From the NCBI GenBank assembly GCA_965238125.1, contig OZ250179.1:6324001-6388000 (forward strand): DNA of 64,000 bases, given 5' to 3'. This stretch comes from UBA6623 sp965238125. Lineage in GTDB: Bacteria > Acidobacteriota > Terriglobia > Bryobacterales > UBA6623. The notes under the pieces were generated by a model. It was not told where the DNA came from, searched no databases, and saw nothing but the letters and a program-made list of their open reading frames with translations. Positions 36,609 through 47,376 of this stretch are shown one piece after another. Both the position numbers and the translations under genes were made by a program. Numbering within the stretch: position 1 is the stretch's first letter; each line of letters begins with the position of its first letter.

Positions 36609-37049
36609 GAAACGGTCCTGCCGATCACGAAGGCTCTTGAGCTGGAGTGGTTTACGCCTCGAACCACATTCCGAGTCCTCGGGGCGCGGATTGATGGTGG
36701 TAACCGGATTTGAACGAAGCCGGGGGAGATCGGGGACAACTCCCGATCCCTATTCGGAACCAGATCGGGCAGCTTGAGGGGATTTATTTGGCAAGGATTC
36801 TTTATTTGAGTTGGGCCGTTCGGCGTCCGGGAAGGTTGTTAAGGCGTTGATATGGGAGCACATGGGCCGACAATCCTCGGGCTCAGGATGGCGGCCCGCG
36901 TCAACTAGGTTTCCTAGTTCGGGAGCTGTCCCCGATCTCCGCCCGATCTCCGCCGATCTCCGTTTTGGTGCGAAATAGTCCGGCCGATCACGAAGGCTCT
37001 GACCTGAAGTGGTCTACGCCTCGAACCATATTCCGAGGTCCTCGGGGCG
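36609..37049. repeat. pair of 79-bp direct repeats flanking the MITE
   Basis: The segments 36609-36687 and 36971-37049 match over 79 bases with about ten differences (CGATCACGAAGGCTCT and TACGCCTCGAACCA are shared). They bracket MITE copy 2. The second unit runs into the region upstream of the Sel1 gene. No gene explains them. Confidence 0.7.
36725..36940. repeat. MITE-like repeat, copy 2
   Basis: This 216-bp element has 22-bp terminal inverted repeats (GGAGATCGGGGACA then x, then CTCCCGA) with one mismatch. The interior includes a stretch encoding FELGRSASGKVVKALIWEHM on the plus strand; the copy at 10889-11236 preserves the equivalent stretch, so it may be the relic of a gene. It carries no transposase. 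Confidence 0.8.
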
Positions 37050-37203
37050 AGGTACGAGCCCTATGCAGTTCGTTTCGGGAGGGTTAGTCCTGTTCGCGGC
37101 CGCGGAACTATTCGTACGGAATCATGTCCTGAAGTGTGAACCGCGTTCAGCGCTTCGGGCGAAAGGTTGCCGTTGCGTCCCCCCGCCGCGGTATTCTTGC
37201 ATT

Positions 37204-38010
37204 GTGCGACGCGTGAACGTCTTAGTGGTCGTCGTAGGCTTGTTCGCAGCTTCGGCCGCGCCACAGCAACCCAGGTCGCCTCTCGAAGAGCTTAGGGTGC
37301 AGGCTAAGCAGGGCGACGCCACAGCGCAGCACGCCTTGGCGACTGCTTACGCCAAGGGGGACGGGGTCCCGAGGGACTACGTCGAAGCGCTCAAATGGAT
37401 CCGCAAAGCGGCGGACCAGGGAAGCGCCGACGCACTCTTCGCCCTGGGGTTCATGTACCTCAAGGGGCACGGAGTACAGCAGGACTACGTCGAAGCGCTC
37501 AAGTGGTACCGCAAAGCGGCGGAACGGGGATCCACCCGCGCAACCCGCGCACTCCGCACTCTGGGGGCTTGGTTCGGTGAAGGGCACGGCGCCGGCAATT
37601 CCTTCCTGACGGCCGGCCAACACGTCACCACCGGGACGCGATATGCCGAGATTGAGGTATTGTCGGGCGTGTTATTGCGCCAAGGCGCCCACAGCAAGAT
37701 TGAAGTCGTCTCCGCCCGACCCTCTGATGTGCAGGTTCGCCTGCTGGCTGGTTCCATCATTGTTGACTTGACGGACAAGTCAAAGAGGGACGCAGCTTCG
37801 GTCCTCTGCCGGGACGCCGTCGTGCGATTCGGGAAACGCGGCGTGTATCGCTTCGACGCCCTCGACGGTGAGCCGGCTTCACTCCGGGTCTTCCGGGGCC
37901 AGGCTCACGTGGTCGCATTCGGGTCCGAATATAAAGTCCGGTCCAAACAGTCCTTGTTCCTGACAGAAACCGGCGGCGAATCAAACATTAAGCCCGCATT
38001 TCCAATTTGA
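37204..38010 (+). pseudogene. secreted Sel1-repeat / FecR-like protein, 3' end cut by IS1380
   Basis: The start is GTG 37204, giving a signal peptide (VNVLVVVVGLFAASAAPQQP). Two Sel1-like repeats follow (ATAQHALATAYAKGDGVPRD and ADALFALGFMYLKGHGVQQD), then a FecR-like beta domain (TAGQHVTTGTRYAEIEVLSG, VRLLAGSIIVDL). The reading frame enters the IS1380 element at 37993 and stops in it at 38010. The true C-terminus is therefore missing. Sel1 repeats bind proteins, and FecR domains sense or bind envelope ligands. The pairing suggests an envelope scaffold. Confidence 0.72.
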
Positions 38011-39431
38011 TTCAGACCTCTCGACCTTCCGGCGGCCTTGAGCGTCTTTATTCATAGGGGCTAGAGCCCGCTGAGGACGCCATGGAGGCCAACACCCAAT
38101 GGGTGAAAAACAAACCAAGCCATTCCAGCTAAGTTTCAACGGCTCGTTGAAAGTCGATTTCCAGGGATCGCACGTCACTTCCGACGGTGGCCTGATTTTG
38201 GTTCGCGAACTGGACGAACGGCTCGGTCTCGGAGAACTGATTGACGAGCATCTCAGCGACTCCCGGCAAGGCACCAACAAGCAGTTCACGCTCGCTGATC
38301 TGTTGCGGCAGTCGATCTACAGCCGCTTGGCAGGCTACGAGGACGTCAACGACGCCGTCCGAGTGTCGGCTGACCCGACGTTTCGCTTGATCGGCTCGCA
38401 GAAGATCTGGGATCGCGGTGCGGCCTTAACCTCGACGCTGCACGGCTTCGAGACGGAGATGCTGGCGAGCGAAGAGAACCTGCTGGGGCTGATGGCGCTG
38501 AACCGAGAGCTGGTCGGGCAAGCGGAGGCGTTCGACGACTCCGAGCGGGTCGTTCTGGACATGGACTCCACCGAGAGTCCGGTCCATGGCCAACAGGAAG
38601 GCAGTGCCTACAACGGACACTTCGAGTCGGTCTGCTACCACCCGTTGCTTTTGTTCAACGGTCATGGTGATTGCCTCGCTGCCAAGCTGCGTCCCGGCAA
38701 CGTGCACAGCGCCGAGGACTGGGATGAGCTATTGTTGCCGGAGATCGAGCGCCAACAGGCTGCGGGCAAGCAGGTCGCCTTCCGGGGCGATGCCGCCTTT
38801 GCCAAGCCGGAGATCTACGAGGCGCTGGAGGAGCGCGGCGCGGACTACGCGATCCGCATTCCGGCCAATAAGAACCTGGAGCTGGAGATCGAAGACATCC
38901 TGTTTCGTCCGCCGGGGAGGCCCGGCCGCAAGCCGCTAGTGCGCTACAAGAGCTTTCGCATATCAGGCGGAGAGCTGGAAGGGGCCGAGACGAGTTGTCG
39001 CCAAGGTCGAGCACCACCAGGGCGAGCTATTCGCGCGCGTCGGTTTTATCGTGACGAACATGAGCTTGCCAAGCCGGTCGGTGGTGCGTTTCTACAACAA
39101 GCGCGGCACGGCGGAGCAGTGGATCAAAGAAGGTAAGCAAGCGACGCACTGGACGCGGCTGTCGTGCCATCGCTTCCGGGCGAACGAGGTGCGCTTGCAG
39201 TTAAGCGTGCCGGCCTACAACCTGGGCAACCTGTGGCGGCGACTCGGGTTGCCGCACAGGATCAAGACGTGGTCACTGACGAGCTTGCAGCAGCGGTTGA
39301 TGAAGACGGGCGGCAGATTGGTCAAGCACGCGCGGTACTACTGGTTGCTCTTGGCCGAGGGACATCTGAACCGGCGGCTGTTTGGCGACATGCTGCGGAG
39401 GATCTGGGCGCTGCCTGTGCCGGGTGGTTAG
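37993..39431 (+). mobile_element. IS1380-family element, divergent subtype, right end not found
   Basis: The left terminus is CCCGCATTTCCAATTTGA at 37993, preceded by TTAAG. The transposase is clearly more diverged from the other copies than they are from each other. After its stop at 39431 the usual downstream end (a GGAAATCCTGG-type terminus) is absent, and unrelated sequence follows to 39618. The right boundary is therefore unknown or lost. Confidence 0.75.
38099..39431 (+). pseudogene. IS1380-family transposase, frameshifted (divergent subtype)
   Basis: The first frame starts MGEKQTKPFQLSFNGSLKVD and runs to about 38960. One extra base there (CGCATATCAGG instead of CGCTATCAGG) shifts it, and the correct frame resumes to the TAG at 39431. 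All three catalytic regions are present (LDMDSTESPVHG, FRGDAAFAKPEIYEAL and RGTAEQWIKEGK). The lesion removes the last third, including the Glu. Confidence 0.85.
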
Positions 39432-39618
39432 CACCGCACTTGGCGAATGCGAAATCTGTGTACTGAGGACGGAAGCTCGGAGGGGTGTCTGCGAAATTGA
39501 CTTCGCAGCGGCGGATCAGCCCCCATGAGGGGCAAGAAGGGGGCTCGATCGGTCCCGCCTCAGCCGCCGCCTCTTTCGGGTGGAGAAATGGTTGCGCTTC
39601 GCCGGGTGAGGGTGTAGA

Positions 39619-41284
39619 CCAGGATTTCCATTTTGGCCCTGGCACGGTCACAGGATACACCCCCGCTGCGCCGAATACCACGTCTTTTCGCGCTGAACCC
39701 TGCACATCACCTCCGCCGGTAGGCGCCAGGGCTCGTCCGTCCGCTCACAGACGTTGATTGAGCGGACTGAACGGCGCTCCGGCCGACACTGCTCCCTGCG
39801 AAACCTTTTTGGAGCCAAAAACTGTTGATCCTCGCCCGGGCAACGCTACCCACCCGGCACAGGCAGCGCCCAGATCCTATGCAGCATGTCGCCGAACAGC
39901 CGCCGGTTCAGATGCCCCTCCGCCAGCAGCAACCAGTAGTAGCGAGCATGCTTGACCAGCCGACCGCCGGTCTTCATCAACCTGTGTTGCAAACTCGTTA
40001 GCGACCAGCTTTTGATTCGCTGCGGCAGCCCTAGCCGCCGCCACAGGTTGCCCAGGTTGTAGGCCCGCACGCTGAGTTGCAGCCGTACCTCGTTGGCTCG
40101 GAAGCGGTGACACGACAAGCGGGTCCAGTGCGTGGCCTGTTTGCCTTCTTTGATCCACTGCTCCGCCGTGCCGCGCTTGTTGTAGAACCGCACGACCGAG
40201 CGGCTCGGCAAGCTCATGCTCGTCACGACAAATCCGACGCGCGGGAATAGTTCGCCCTGGTGATGCTCGACCTTGGCGACAACTCGCCTTGCCTTCGACC
40301 AGCTCTCGGCCTGATAGCGAAAACTCTTGTAGCGCACTAGGGGCTTGGCGTTCGGCCTGCCCGGTGGCCGAAACAGGATGTCCTCGATCTCCAGCTCCAG
40401 GCTCTTGTTCGCCGGGATGCGAATCACGTAGTCCACGCCGCGCTCCTCCATCGCCTCGTAGATCTCGGGCTTGGCGAAGGCGGCGTCGGCGCGGAACGTC
40501 ACCTGTTTGCCCTCCGCCTGTTGTCGTTCGATCTCCGGCAGTAGCAGCTCGTCCCAGTCCTCGGCGCTGTGCACGTTGCCGGGACGCAGCTTCGCGCCTA
40601 GGCAGTCGCCGTGCTGGTTGAACAGCAACAGCGGGTGATAGCAGAGGGACTCAAAATGGCCGTTGTAGGCACTGCCTTCCTGTTGGCCGTGGACGGGGCT
40701 CTCCGTGGAGTCCATGTCGAGCACCACGCGGTCTGAACCGTCGGGAGCTTCGGCTTGCGCGACCAGCTCCCGGTTCACTGCCATCAGCCCCAGCAAGTTC
40801 TCTTCGCTCGCCAGCATCTCCGTCTCGAAGCCATGCAGCGTCGAGGTCAAGGCTGCTCCGCGATCCCAGTTCCTCTTCGAGCCGATCAAGCGAAAGGTCG
40901 GATCGGCGGATACTCGAACGGCGTCATTGAGGTCCTCGTAGCCAGCGAGTCGGCTGTAGACCGACTGCCGCAGCAGATCGGCCAGCGCGAACTTCTTGTT
41001 CAAGCCTTGTCGCGAGTCGCTGAGATGCTCGTCGATCAGCTTCCCGAGTCCGAGTCGTTCATCCAGTTCGCGAACGAGAATCAGACCGCCATCCGAGGTG
41101 ACTCGCGATCCTTGGAAATCGACTTTGAGAAATCCATTGAACGTGAGCTGAAACGGCTTGTTTTCTTTTTCACCCATCGGGTGTTGACCTCCATGGCGTC
41201 CTTATCGGGCTCTAGCCCCTATCAATAAAGACGCTGAAGGTCGCTGGATGGTCTGAAGCTCATACATCAAATTGAAAATGCGGG
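39619..41284 (-). mobile_element. IS1380-family element, copy D, with GTAGA duplication
   Basis: The 1666-bp element is bounded by CCAGGATTTCCATTTTGG and ATTGAAAATGCGGG and flanked by GTAGA at 39614-39618 and 41285-41289. It is a simple insertion. It defines the true right terminus of this subtype and so confirms the boundary used for copy C. Confidence 0.95.
39846..41177 (-). CDS. IS1380-family transposase, intact (copy D)
   Basis: This 443-residue DDE transposase is nearly identical to that of copy C, with all three catalytic acidic regions present. It starts MGEKENKPFQLTFNGFLKVD at 41177 and ends LPVPGG. It is expected to be functional. Confidence 0.93.
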   Translation of the reverse strand: MGEKENKPFQLTFNGFLKVDFQGSRVTSDGGLILVRELDERLGLGKLIDEHLSDSRQGLNKKFALADLLRQSVYSRLAGYEDLNDAVRVSADPTFRLIGSKRNWDRGAALTSTLHGFETEMLASEENLLGLMAVNRELVAQAEAPDGSDRVVLDMDSTESPVHGQQEGSAYNGHFESLCYHPLLLFNQHGDCLGAKLRPGNVHSAEDWDELLLPEIERQQAEGKQVTFRADAAFAKPEIYEAMEERGVDYVIRIPANKSLELEIEDILFRPPGRPNAKPLVRYKSFRYQAESWSKARRVVAKVEHHQGELFPRVGFVVTSMSLPSRSVVRFYNKRGTAEQWIKEGKQATHWTRLSCHRFRANEVRLQLSVRAYNLGNLWRRLGLPQRIKSWSLTSLQHRLMKTGGRLVKHARYYWLLLAEGHLNRRLFGDMLHRIWALPVPGG

Positions 41285-41288
41285 GTAG

Positions 41289-41537
41289 ACTCGTGCCGTC
41301 AGAGGAGCCAAATCGGAAATCCTGGTTAAGAGGTTCGACCCATCGAAGAAAGACTCCCTCGACCAGTGGAGCCGCGAGAGAGCCAAACTTGTAGCCCGGT
41401 CCGCAAGTGAAATCCACACGATTGACCTCCCCCGGGAAGATAGGATCACACAGGAGGCTAAGGCGTATGAAGACATCGAATTCTCGAACCGAAAGGATCC
41501 TGAGCTGAACCGAGAGGCCCTGCGGGAATTGGGATAG
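41289..41537 (+). pseudogene. C-terminal fragment of an unknown protein
   Basis: An open frame of 83 codons reads AKSEILVKRFDPSKKDSLDQ then WSRERAKLVARSASEIHTID and EALRELG, with a protein-like charge pattern. It begins directly after the GTAGA duplication of copy D, and the first upstream codon in frame is a stop, with no start codon before the conserved-looking part. The 5' end is therefore missing. No family is recognised. Confidence 0.5.
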
Positions 41538-41540
41538 CGG

Positions 41541-41576
41541 TAGGGATGCCGGTCACCCGGCACCCCCATCCCGAAA
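41541..41576 (-). repeat. isolated group II intron domain VI-like hairpin
   Basis: On the minus strand GGGGGTGCCGGGTGACCGGC and the following ATCCCTACCGC match the 3' end of the group II intron at 22367-22396, with two or three differences. No domain V or maturase is beside it. It may be the stub of a lost intron or an unrelated hairpin. Confidence 0.45.
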
Positions 41577-41723
41577 TCCCAAGTGGGCCCCGCCGGACAA
41601 CCGAGAAGGACTCAACGACGGAAGCGAATGGCCGGCCTGTAAGCGCCCATGAGGCTACCCCCGGCGTATCCGCTGAGGGCGCCGCGGCGACCTTGATTCA
41701 GCGGGTTCTGAGGCATCCCTGAA

Positions 41724-41943
41724 ATGGCGGGGCCGCGGGCCCGCCGATTGCTGGTGGGAACCGGATATGGGAAATCAGTTTGGGCGATGAGCTTAGAAAG
41801 TAACAATTCGCCGTTCGCAGTCGTGGACTCCGAAGGGATTGCAGCTGCGAGAGCCCAGTTTTCACCAGACAGCCGCTGGGTGGCGTACGACTCGGATGAG
41901 CGTGGCGATCGCCGGAGAGGGCGCCTAGCGATAGTCGGCGCTA
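41724..41943 (+). pseudogene. PD40/TolB-like beta-propeller fragment
   Basis: The frame encodes VWAMSLESNNSPFAVVDSEG then AQFSPDSRWVAYDSDERG, a WD40-like PD40 blade as found at the C-terminus of many acidobacterial sensor kinases and TolB-like proteins. Only one blade remains, and the frame then degenerates. It is a remnant of a larger gene. Confidence 0.55.
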
Positions 41944-41989
41944 TGCTATTCGGTTGCTGCAGACACACGCCATCGGTGAGTTTCAAGGC

Positions 41990-43302
41990 ATGACCGTTCG
42001 CGAACCATTGACAAAACGTTTCAAGAGCCTAGTTGCTCTCGCGTACGCCCTCGCCGCTCCGGCAGCGCAGGTGACCGACACCCATTTTCACGCCTGCCCA
42101 TTCGGCGAAAGCGACCAATGCGTAGCGCTATCCGAGATGCTTCCGGTTATGGACGAATCGGGCGTAGAAACGGTCTGGGTTTTCGGTCTTCAACATCAGT
42201 TGGTGAGCAACCCGGGCGACATTGGGCACTGGCCGGCACAAGCAGCATGCGCGCCCGTGGAACCGATGATATTCCCTGGCTCCTTCGACGAGTCACAGCC
42301 GTCTATCGAGCAATGCCAAGAGATTCACGCTCAACTGGGGGGGAACGTCCATTTCACTACAACGATCCTTGCGCTAAGCCCGGCTGGCCGGTAGCGCCGA
42401 ACAGGCGTGCGGACGAATGGATCTTTGGTCAGCACGCGGGACTTAGCGACGAGGCTAAGGGCCGCATTAAGCCCTTTCTGAGTTATCTCAATTTTGGCGA
42501 TCCGTGCGCGCGCTCACCCGAGGGCGGTTCCGCAAATCTTGCATACGTCAAGAGCATGGACGAGAAGTACCCCCGGTCGATTTTCGGTTTCGCCGAACAC
42601 AATTTGAACAAGCTCGCCTTGTACTCGCACAATTCCTGCAAGCCGTCCCTGGACGGCTGGAGGAGATGTTCCCGAAGGCTCATGAACTACATCGCCCGCT
42701 CAAATCGGCCAATCGGCGTGCATCTGGACATCATGGACATTCGCGGTCGTTCCTACAAAAGAACGCTGTTGAGCTTCGGCTCGCGGTATCGTCGCAACGT
42801 GATCATCTGGATGCACGGCGGAATCGCTCCTGAGGTTACGAACCGGCTGAGCGCGGAAGAACACATCGCGATGATGGAAGCGTTTCTCGCGACATCGCCA
42901 GGCAGGAGGTATATCGAGTTGTCGTGGCCCGATGGCTTCTATCGTCGTCTGAACGAAGAAGCGCTTTCGACAGACCAACGGGGCTGGCCCATCGAGCGCG
43001 ACTTTGAAGCCGAGAAACAGCTCTACGCGGACTTCTTGAGCAAGCACCGCGACGAACTGCTCTTTGGGTCCGACCAAGTTTCGTTGGGATATGACGAATT
43101 GCGGGTCGATGGTGTCCTGGTGCACGCGGCGTACGATGATGACTACCGCAAGACCCTCGACCAACAGAATCAGGCATTGCGGATGCTGATCGATACTTCA
43201 ACGCCGGACGGCGAGGCGTTGTGGCAAGCCATTCTCTCAGACAATGCGAGCCGGATCATCGCTGAGATCGACTGGTCAGCCGCGGCGGGTTCCGGCCGCT
43301 AA
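41990..43302 (+). pseudogene. amidohydrolase-family metal-dependent hydrolase, frameshifted
   Basis: The start at 41990 (MTVREPLTKRFKSLVALAYA) gives a signal-like N-terminus. It is followed by the HxH metal site in VTDTHFHACPFGESDQC. The frame shifts near 42350, after which the C-terminal two thirds read correctly to 43302 (DEWIFGQHAGLSDEAK, VHLDIMDIRGRS, NVIIWMHGGIAPEV, LLFGSDQVSLGYDEL). The distal His and Asp ligands are present. A further disturbance may lie near 42660. It cannot be translated whole as read. Confidence 0.7.
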
Positions 43303-43547
43303 AGCGGAAATACAGAGTGTTCCACGGGGACCGTGTCCTCGAACTCCATGACCCGATTTACTGACCCGACCATAGGCGATGAGGTTGACTTCAAGTGACG
43401 TGTGGAGGGTTCTCGTCAATCACCTTCAGCAAAAGGGAGTGGTCGGTCTCGCCAAGCTCACCCTGTTCCAAGCAACTCCACGCCCTCTCTGCCAGCTTGG
43501 ACAAGTGTTCCTGGCGGGTTTCCTCATCGACACCTTGTTCGTACTTA

Positions 43548-44640
43548 TTGAGTCTCGCAAAATAAAGTGACCCCTTTTTGGGGTACGTACGTCTTTGTAT
43601 GTATGGGAAATACAAAAGGCGTACGGCGGGATTTCGAGGCCCTGGAGAAGCGCCGTTTCAAAGCGATCCGGTTGGTCGAGCAAGGCTGTAGTCAGTCCGA
43701 GACAGCGAGGCGATTGAAGGTCGCGCGGCAAAGCGTCAGCGAGTGGCTGCGACGATACCGGCGTGACGGCGAAGCCGGGTTGCGCCAGGCCGGCCGCGCC
43801 GGCCGTAAGCCGCTGTTGGACGCCGCGCAGCTCGAACGCCTCGAGGCGTTGCTGCTGGAAGGCCCCGAGGCGCACGGCTTCCCGACGCCGCTGTGGAGCT
43901 GTCCGCGGGTTGCTCGTCTGATCGGAGACGAGTTCGGCGTGCGCTATCACGAGGGCCATGTCTGGAAGATCCTGCGGGCGCTCGGTTGGAGCCCGCAACG
44001 GCCCGTCGGCAAAGCGCGGGAGCGCAACGAAGAGGCCATCCGCGGCTGGCAGCGCAAGACTTGGCCGGCCATTAAAAAAAAGCCCGCAAAGAAGAACGTA
44101 CGATCGTCTTCATCGACGAAAGCGGATTGAGTCAGAAGCCGCATCGTTGCCGCACCTGGGCGCCGCGCGGCGAGACACCGGTGTTGGAGTTCAACTTCAA
44201 CTGGGACAAGCTGTCGGTGTCGGCCGGGCTGACGTTGCGCAACTTTTACTTCCGGCTCTATCCCGGCGCGATCGGCGAGCTGGAGGTCATCGACTTCCTG
44301 AAGGCTTTGGTGCGCCACATCGACGGCCCACTGCTGATCGTCTGGGACCGGCTGCCGGCGCACCGCAGCCGCCTGGTGCGGGAGTTCATCCAGCTCTCCG
44401 AGGATCACATCGCAACGGAGTACTTGCCGCCCTATGCGCCGGAGTTGAACCCGGTGGAATACATTTGGGCGTACTGGAAGCAGCACGAGTTGCCCAACGT
44501 CTGCCCGAAGGACTACTGGGAACTCGACGAGCGCGCCCGCAAAGCGCTGCGGCGAATGCGCCGCAAACCGCGCTTGATTACCGCTTTCTGGAAACAGTCT
44601 TCTCTTTGTCTCGATTGACAGTATATTATGCGAGACTCAG
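43548..44640 (+). mobile_element. IS630-family element, intact copy 1
   Basis: The 1093-bp element is bounded by TTGAGTCTCGCA and TGCGAGACTCAG and flanked by TA dinucleotides at 43546-43547 and 44641-44642, as expected for IS630/Tc1-type insertion. It lies near the 3' end of the tandem TAXI gene and is almost identical to the copy at 45727. Confidence 0.95.
43603..44618 (+). CDS. IS630-family transposase, two frames joined by programmed frameshift
   Basis: The first frame (43603-44130, MGNTKGVRRDFEALEKRRFK) holds the helix-turn-helix region. The second frame (to 44618) holds the catalytic residues FIDESGLSQ, LIVWDRLPAHRS and YAPELNPVEYIW. They overlap around an A8 run near 44070-44080. A -1 slip there reads AIKKKARKEERTIVFIDESG and joins the halves into one protein of about 338 residues. 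Programmed frameshifting at A runs is established for many IS630 elements. The same run occurs in all three copies, which argues against a random lesion. Confidence 0.9.
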
Positions 44641-45726
44641 TAGCTGCTCGAATCTCGCTCAGCAACGCCCGCGTGCGCATATCCTTAGCTTCTTTGACTC
44701 GGTTCTGGATGAGTTCGTTCAGCCTCCCCCATCGGGTCTTGTCTATCTCTGCCGTCTTCCACCATCTCTTCCTGATCCGCTCGTCGATCTCCTTCTGGAT
44801 TGCCATGAGGCGAGCCACGGATTCTTCGGCTGAAACTCTGATCTGAAAGATCCTCCTGCCAATCTCATTGCCGGACCGGTCTCTACGGACCTTGAGAATT
44901 CCTTCACACGCAGCGATCAGGATGGCGAAGATCATCAGCAACGCTGCACCGGCTTGCAGCCAGACGGCCATTTCGTCGATTCGCTCTGGCGGCTTTGGAA
45001 GGTGGCCGTTCTGCTGGTAGTATTCGACCGCCTGGGGATGAAGAGGAAGCGAAGGCAAGTCTCGAGCCATTGAAGACGCTCCACTCTCCGCACCGAGATA
45101 AGCAGAGTTCTCAAAGAGTATCCGCGTAATCTTAGCAACGTCGAGTCCTGTATCCTCGGTTGTTACGAGAACCGACCACGTTTCTACGCTATCGACGGCA
45201 GGAGCATCCGGAGGCTGGGAGCCGTATGTGCCCGGCGCGATCTGCGTCACGTCTAGGGCAGGGCCCAACAGTATCTTCGCGATCTTACCCCTGTTGACGG
45301 AAAGAAGCCGCATCGTGTCATGATCAAGGACAGTTGAAAGAATCCGACCGGGCACAGACTCTACCGTCACAGCTCCGTCGATGTCCCCTGTACTCAACTG
45401 TGCAACCATCTCCGGGCCCGAAAGATACACTTCTTCGATCGAGTCCGACGATAGCCCATGGTGCAGAAGGATCGCTTTCGCCAGCAGTCGCGACCCACTG
45501 TCCCTAGGGCCAAGTGACACTCGCAGTCCCCTGAGCGCTTCCAGCTCCGGATTCCGGTCAATAGACTGGTCAGCAAGTTTCTCGGGGCGAATGAGAAAAT
45601 GCACTTTTTCCTTTTGAAAGGCAGCAATCCGCTTCATGCCCTCTACGCGAAGGGGGGCACTTTTCGAGTCTGCGATCTGAAGTTCCTTCGCAAACTCCTG
45701 CCCATACACCGGCCCTGCGCTACCTA

Positions 45727-46819
45727 TTGAGTCTCGCAAAATAAGATGACACCTTTTTGGGGTACGTACGTCTTTGTATGTATGGGAAATACAAAAGGCG
45801 TACGGCGGGATTTCGAGGCCCTGGAGAAGCGCCGTTTCAAAGCGATCCGGTTGGTCGAGCAAGGCTGTAGTCAGTCCGAGACAGCGAGGCGATTGAAGGT
45901 CGCGCGGCAAAGCGTCAGCGAGTGGCTGCGACGATACCGGCGTGACGGCGAAGCCGGGTTGCGCCAGGCCGGCCGCGCCGGCCGTAAGCCGCTGTTGGAC
46001 GCCGCGCAGCTCGAACGCCTCGAGGCGTTGCTGCTGGAAGGCCCCGAGGCGCACGGCTTCCCGACGCCGCTGTGGAGCTGTCCGCGGGTCGCTCGTCTGA
46101 TCGGAGACGAGTTCGGCGTGCGCTATCACGAGGGCCATGTCTGGAAGATCCTGCGGGTGCTCGGTTGGAGCCCGCAACGGCCCGTCGGCAAAGCGCGGGA
46201 GCGCAACGAAGAGGCCATCCGCGGCTGGCAGCGCAAGACTTGGCCGGCCATTAAAAAAAAGCCCGCAAAGAAGAACGTACGATCGTCTTCATCGACGAAA
46301 GCGGATTGAGTCAGAAGCCGCATCGTTGCCGCACCTGGGCGCCGCGCGGCGAGACACCGGTGTTGGAGTTCAACTTCAACTGGGACAAGCTGTCGGTGTC
46401 GGCCGGGCTGACGTTGCGCAACTTTTACTTCCGGCTCTATCCCGGCGCGATCGGCGAGTTGGAGGTCATCGACTTCCTGAAGGCTTTGGTGCGCCACATC
46501 GACGGCCCACTGCTGATCGTCTGGGACCGGCTGCCGGCGCACCGCAGTCGCCTGGTGCGGGAGTTCATCCAGCTCTCCGAGGATCACATCGCAACGGAGT
46601 ACTTGCCGCCCTATGCGCCGGAGTTGAACCCGGTGGAATACATTTGGGCGTACTGGAAGCAGCACGAGTTGCCCAACGTCTGCCCGAAGGACTACTGGGA
46701 ACTCGACGAGCGCGCCCGCAAAGCGCTGCGGCGAATGCGCCGCAAACCGCGCTTGATTACCGCTTTCTGGAAACAGTCTTCTCTTTGTCTCGATTGACAG
46801 TATATTATGCGAGACTCAG
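45727..46819 (+). mobile_element. IS630-family element, intact copy 2
   Basis: The 1093-bp element has the same ends as copy 1 and is flanked by TA at 45725-45726 and 46820-46821. It interrupts the second TAXI domain of the tandem receptor gene (between DVALAAHL and GSAGPVYG). It differs from copy 1 at only a few bases, so both insertions are recent. Confidence 0.95.
45782..46797 (+). CDS. IS630-family transposase, two frames joined by programmed frameshift
   Basis: The layout is identical to the gene at 43603-44618. The first frame runs from MGNTKGVRRDFEAL to 46309, the second to 46797, and they are joined by the A8 run near 46250. One residue differs in the first frame (V for A in ILRVLGWSP). 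All catalytic residues are present. Confidence 0.9.
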
Positions 46820-47376
46820 TAGATGGGCAGCAAGAGCGACGTCGTATTGCATGAACGCCAACGTCTTCCAGGTTCGATCGTTGAGCATATATGCGTTTTG
46901 TACAGACCCTTCAGTGTGGATAGCCCGAGCGGGGATGCCACCCTGATTCAGAAGGAGTTCTATCGTTTTCCCGAGTTTGTAATACAACCCTGTAATTGAA
47001 CCAGTCGTGATCAGGAGCTTTTGCTGTTCCTCCTCCCAAAACCTTTGGGCGCCGGAATGCCACTGCACGTTCACGGGAAGGCTGGTCAAATAGGCGTCTT
47101 GGAAGCGGATTTCCTGAGCGGCTGTGTGGACGAGAAGAAGCTCATGAATGTTGTCAAACACTGCGTCGAGAACTGAGTGGACCAAATCATCATCCGTTTC
47201 TCTTCGGACGACCAGGACTACCGGTGTGGCCAGTGTTTGGATCGGGGTTCGTTGTCCGTCATAGAAGTTGGCTGGAATTGTCCTCGGAGTGAATATTTCT
47301 TGGAACTCCGGCGACGTCTCCCAAATCTGCTCTGGAGTGGTTGCTACGTTAGAGAGCCTGCAGCCGCCTGCCTTAA

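Noticed and set aside
39619..41327. Right end of IS1380 copy D at GGAAATCCTGG near 41326
   Set aside because: That sequence resembles an IS end, but the GTAGA duplication and the shared end with copy C place the terminus at 41284.
41612..41986. Minus-strand frame ending GGSLMGAYRPAIRFRR
   Set aside because: The C-terminal 40 residues look protein-like, but the rest overlaps the PD40 fragment and no family or start is recognised, so it was not annotated.
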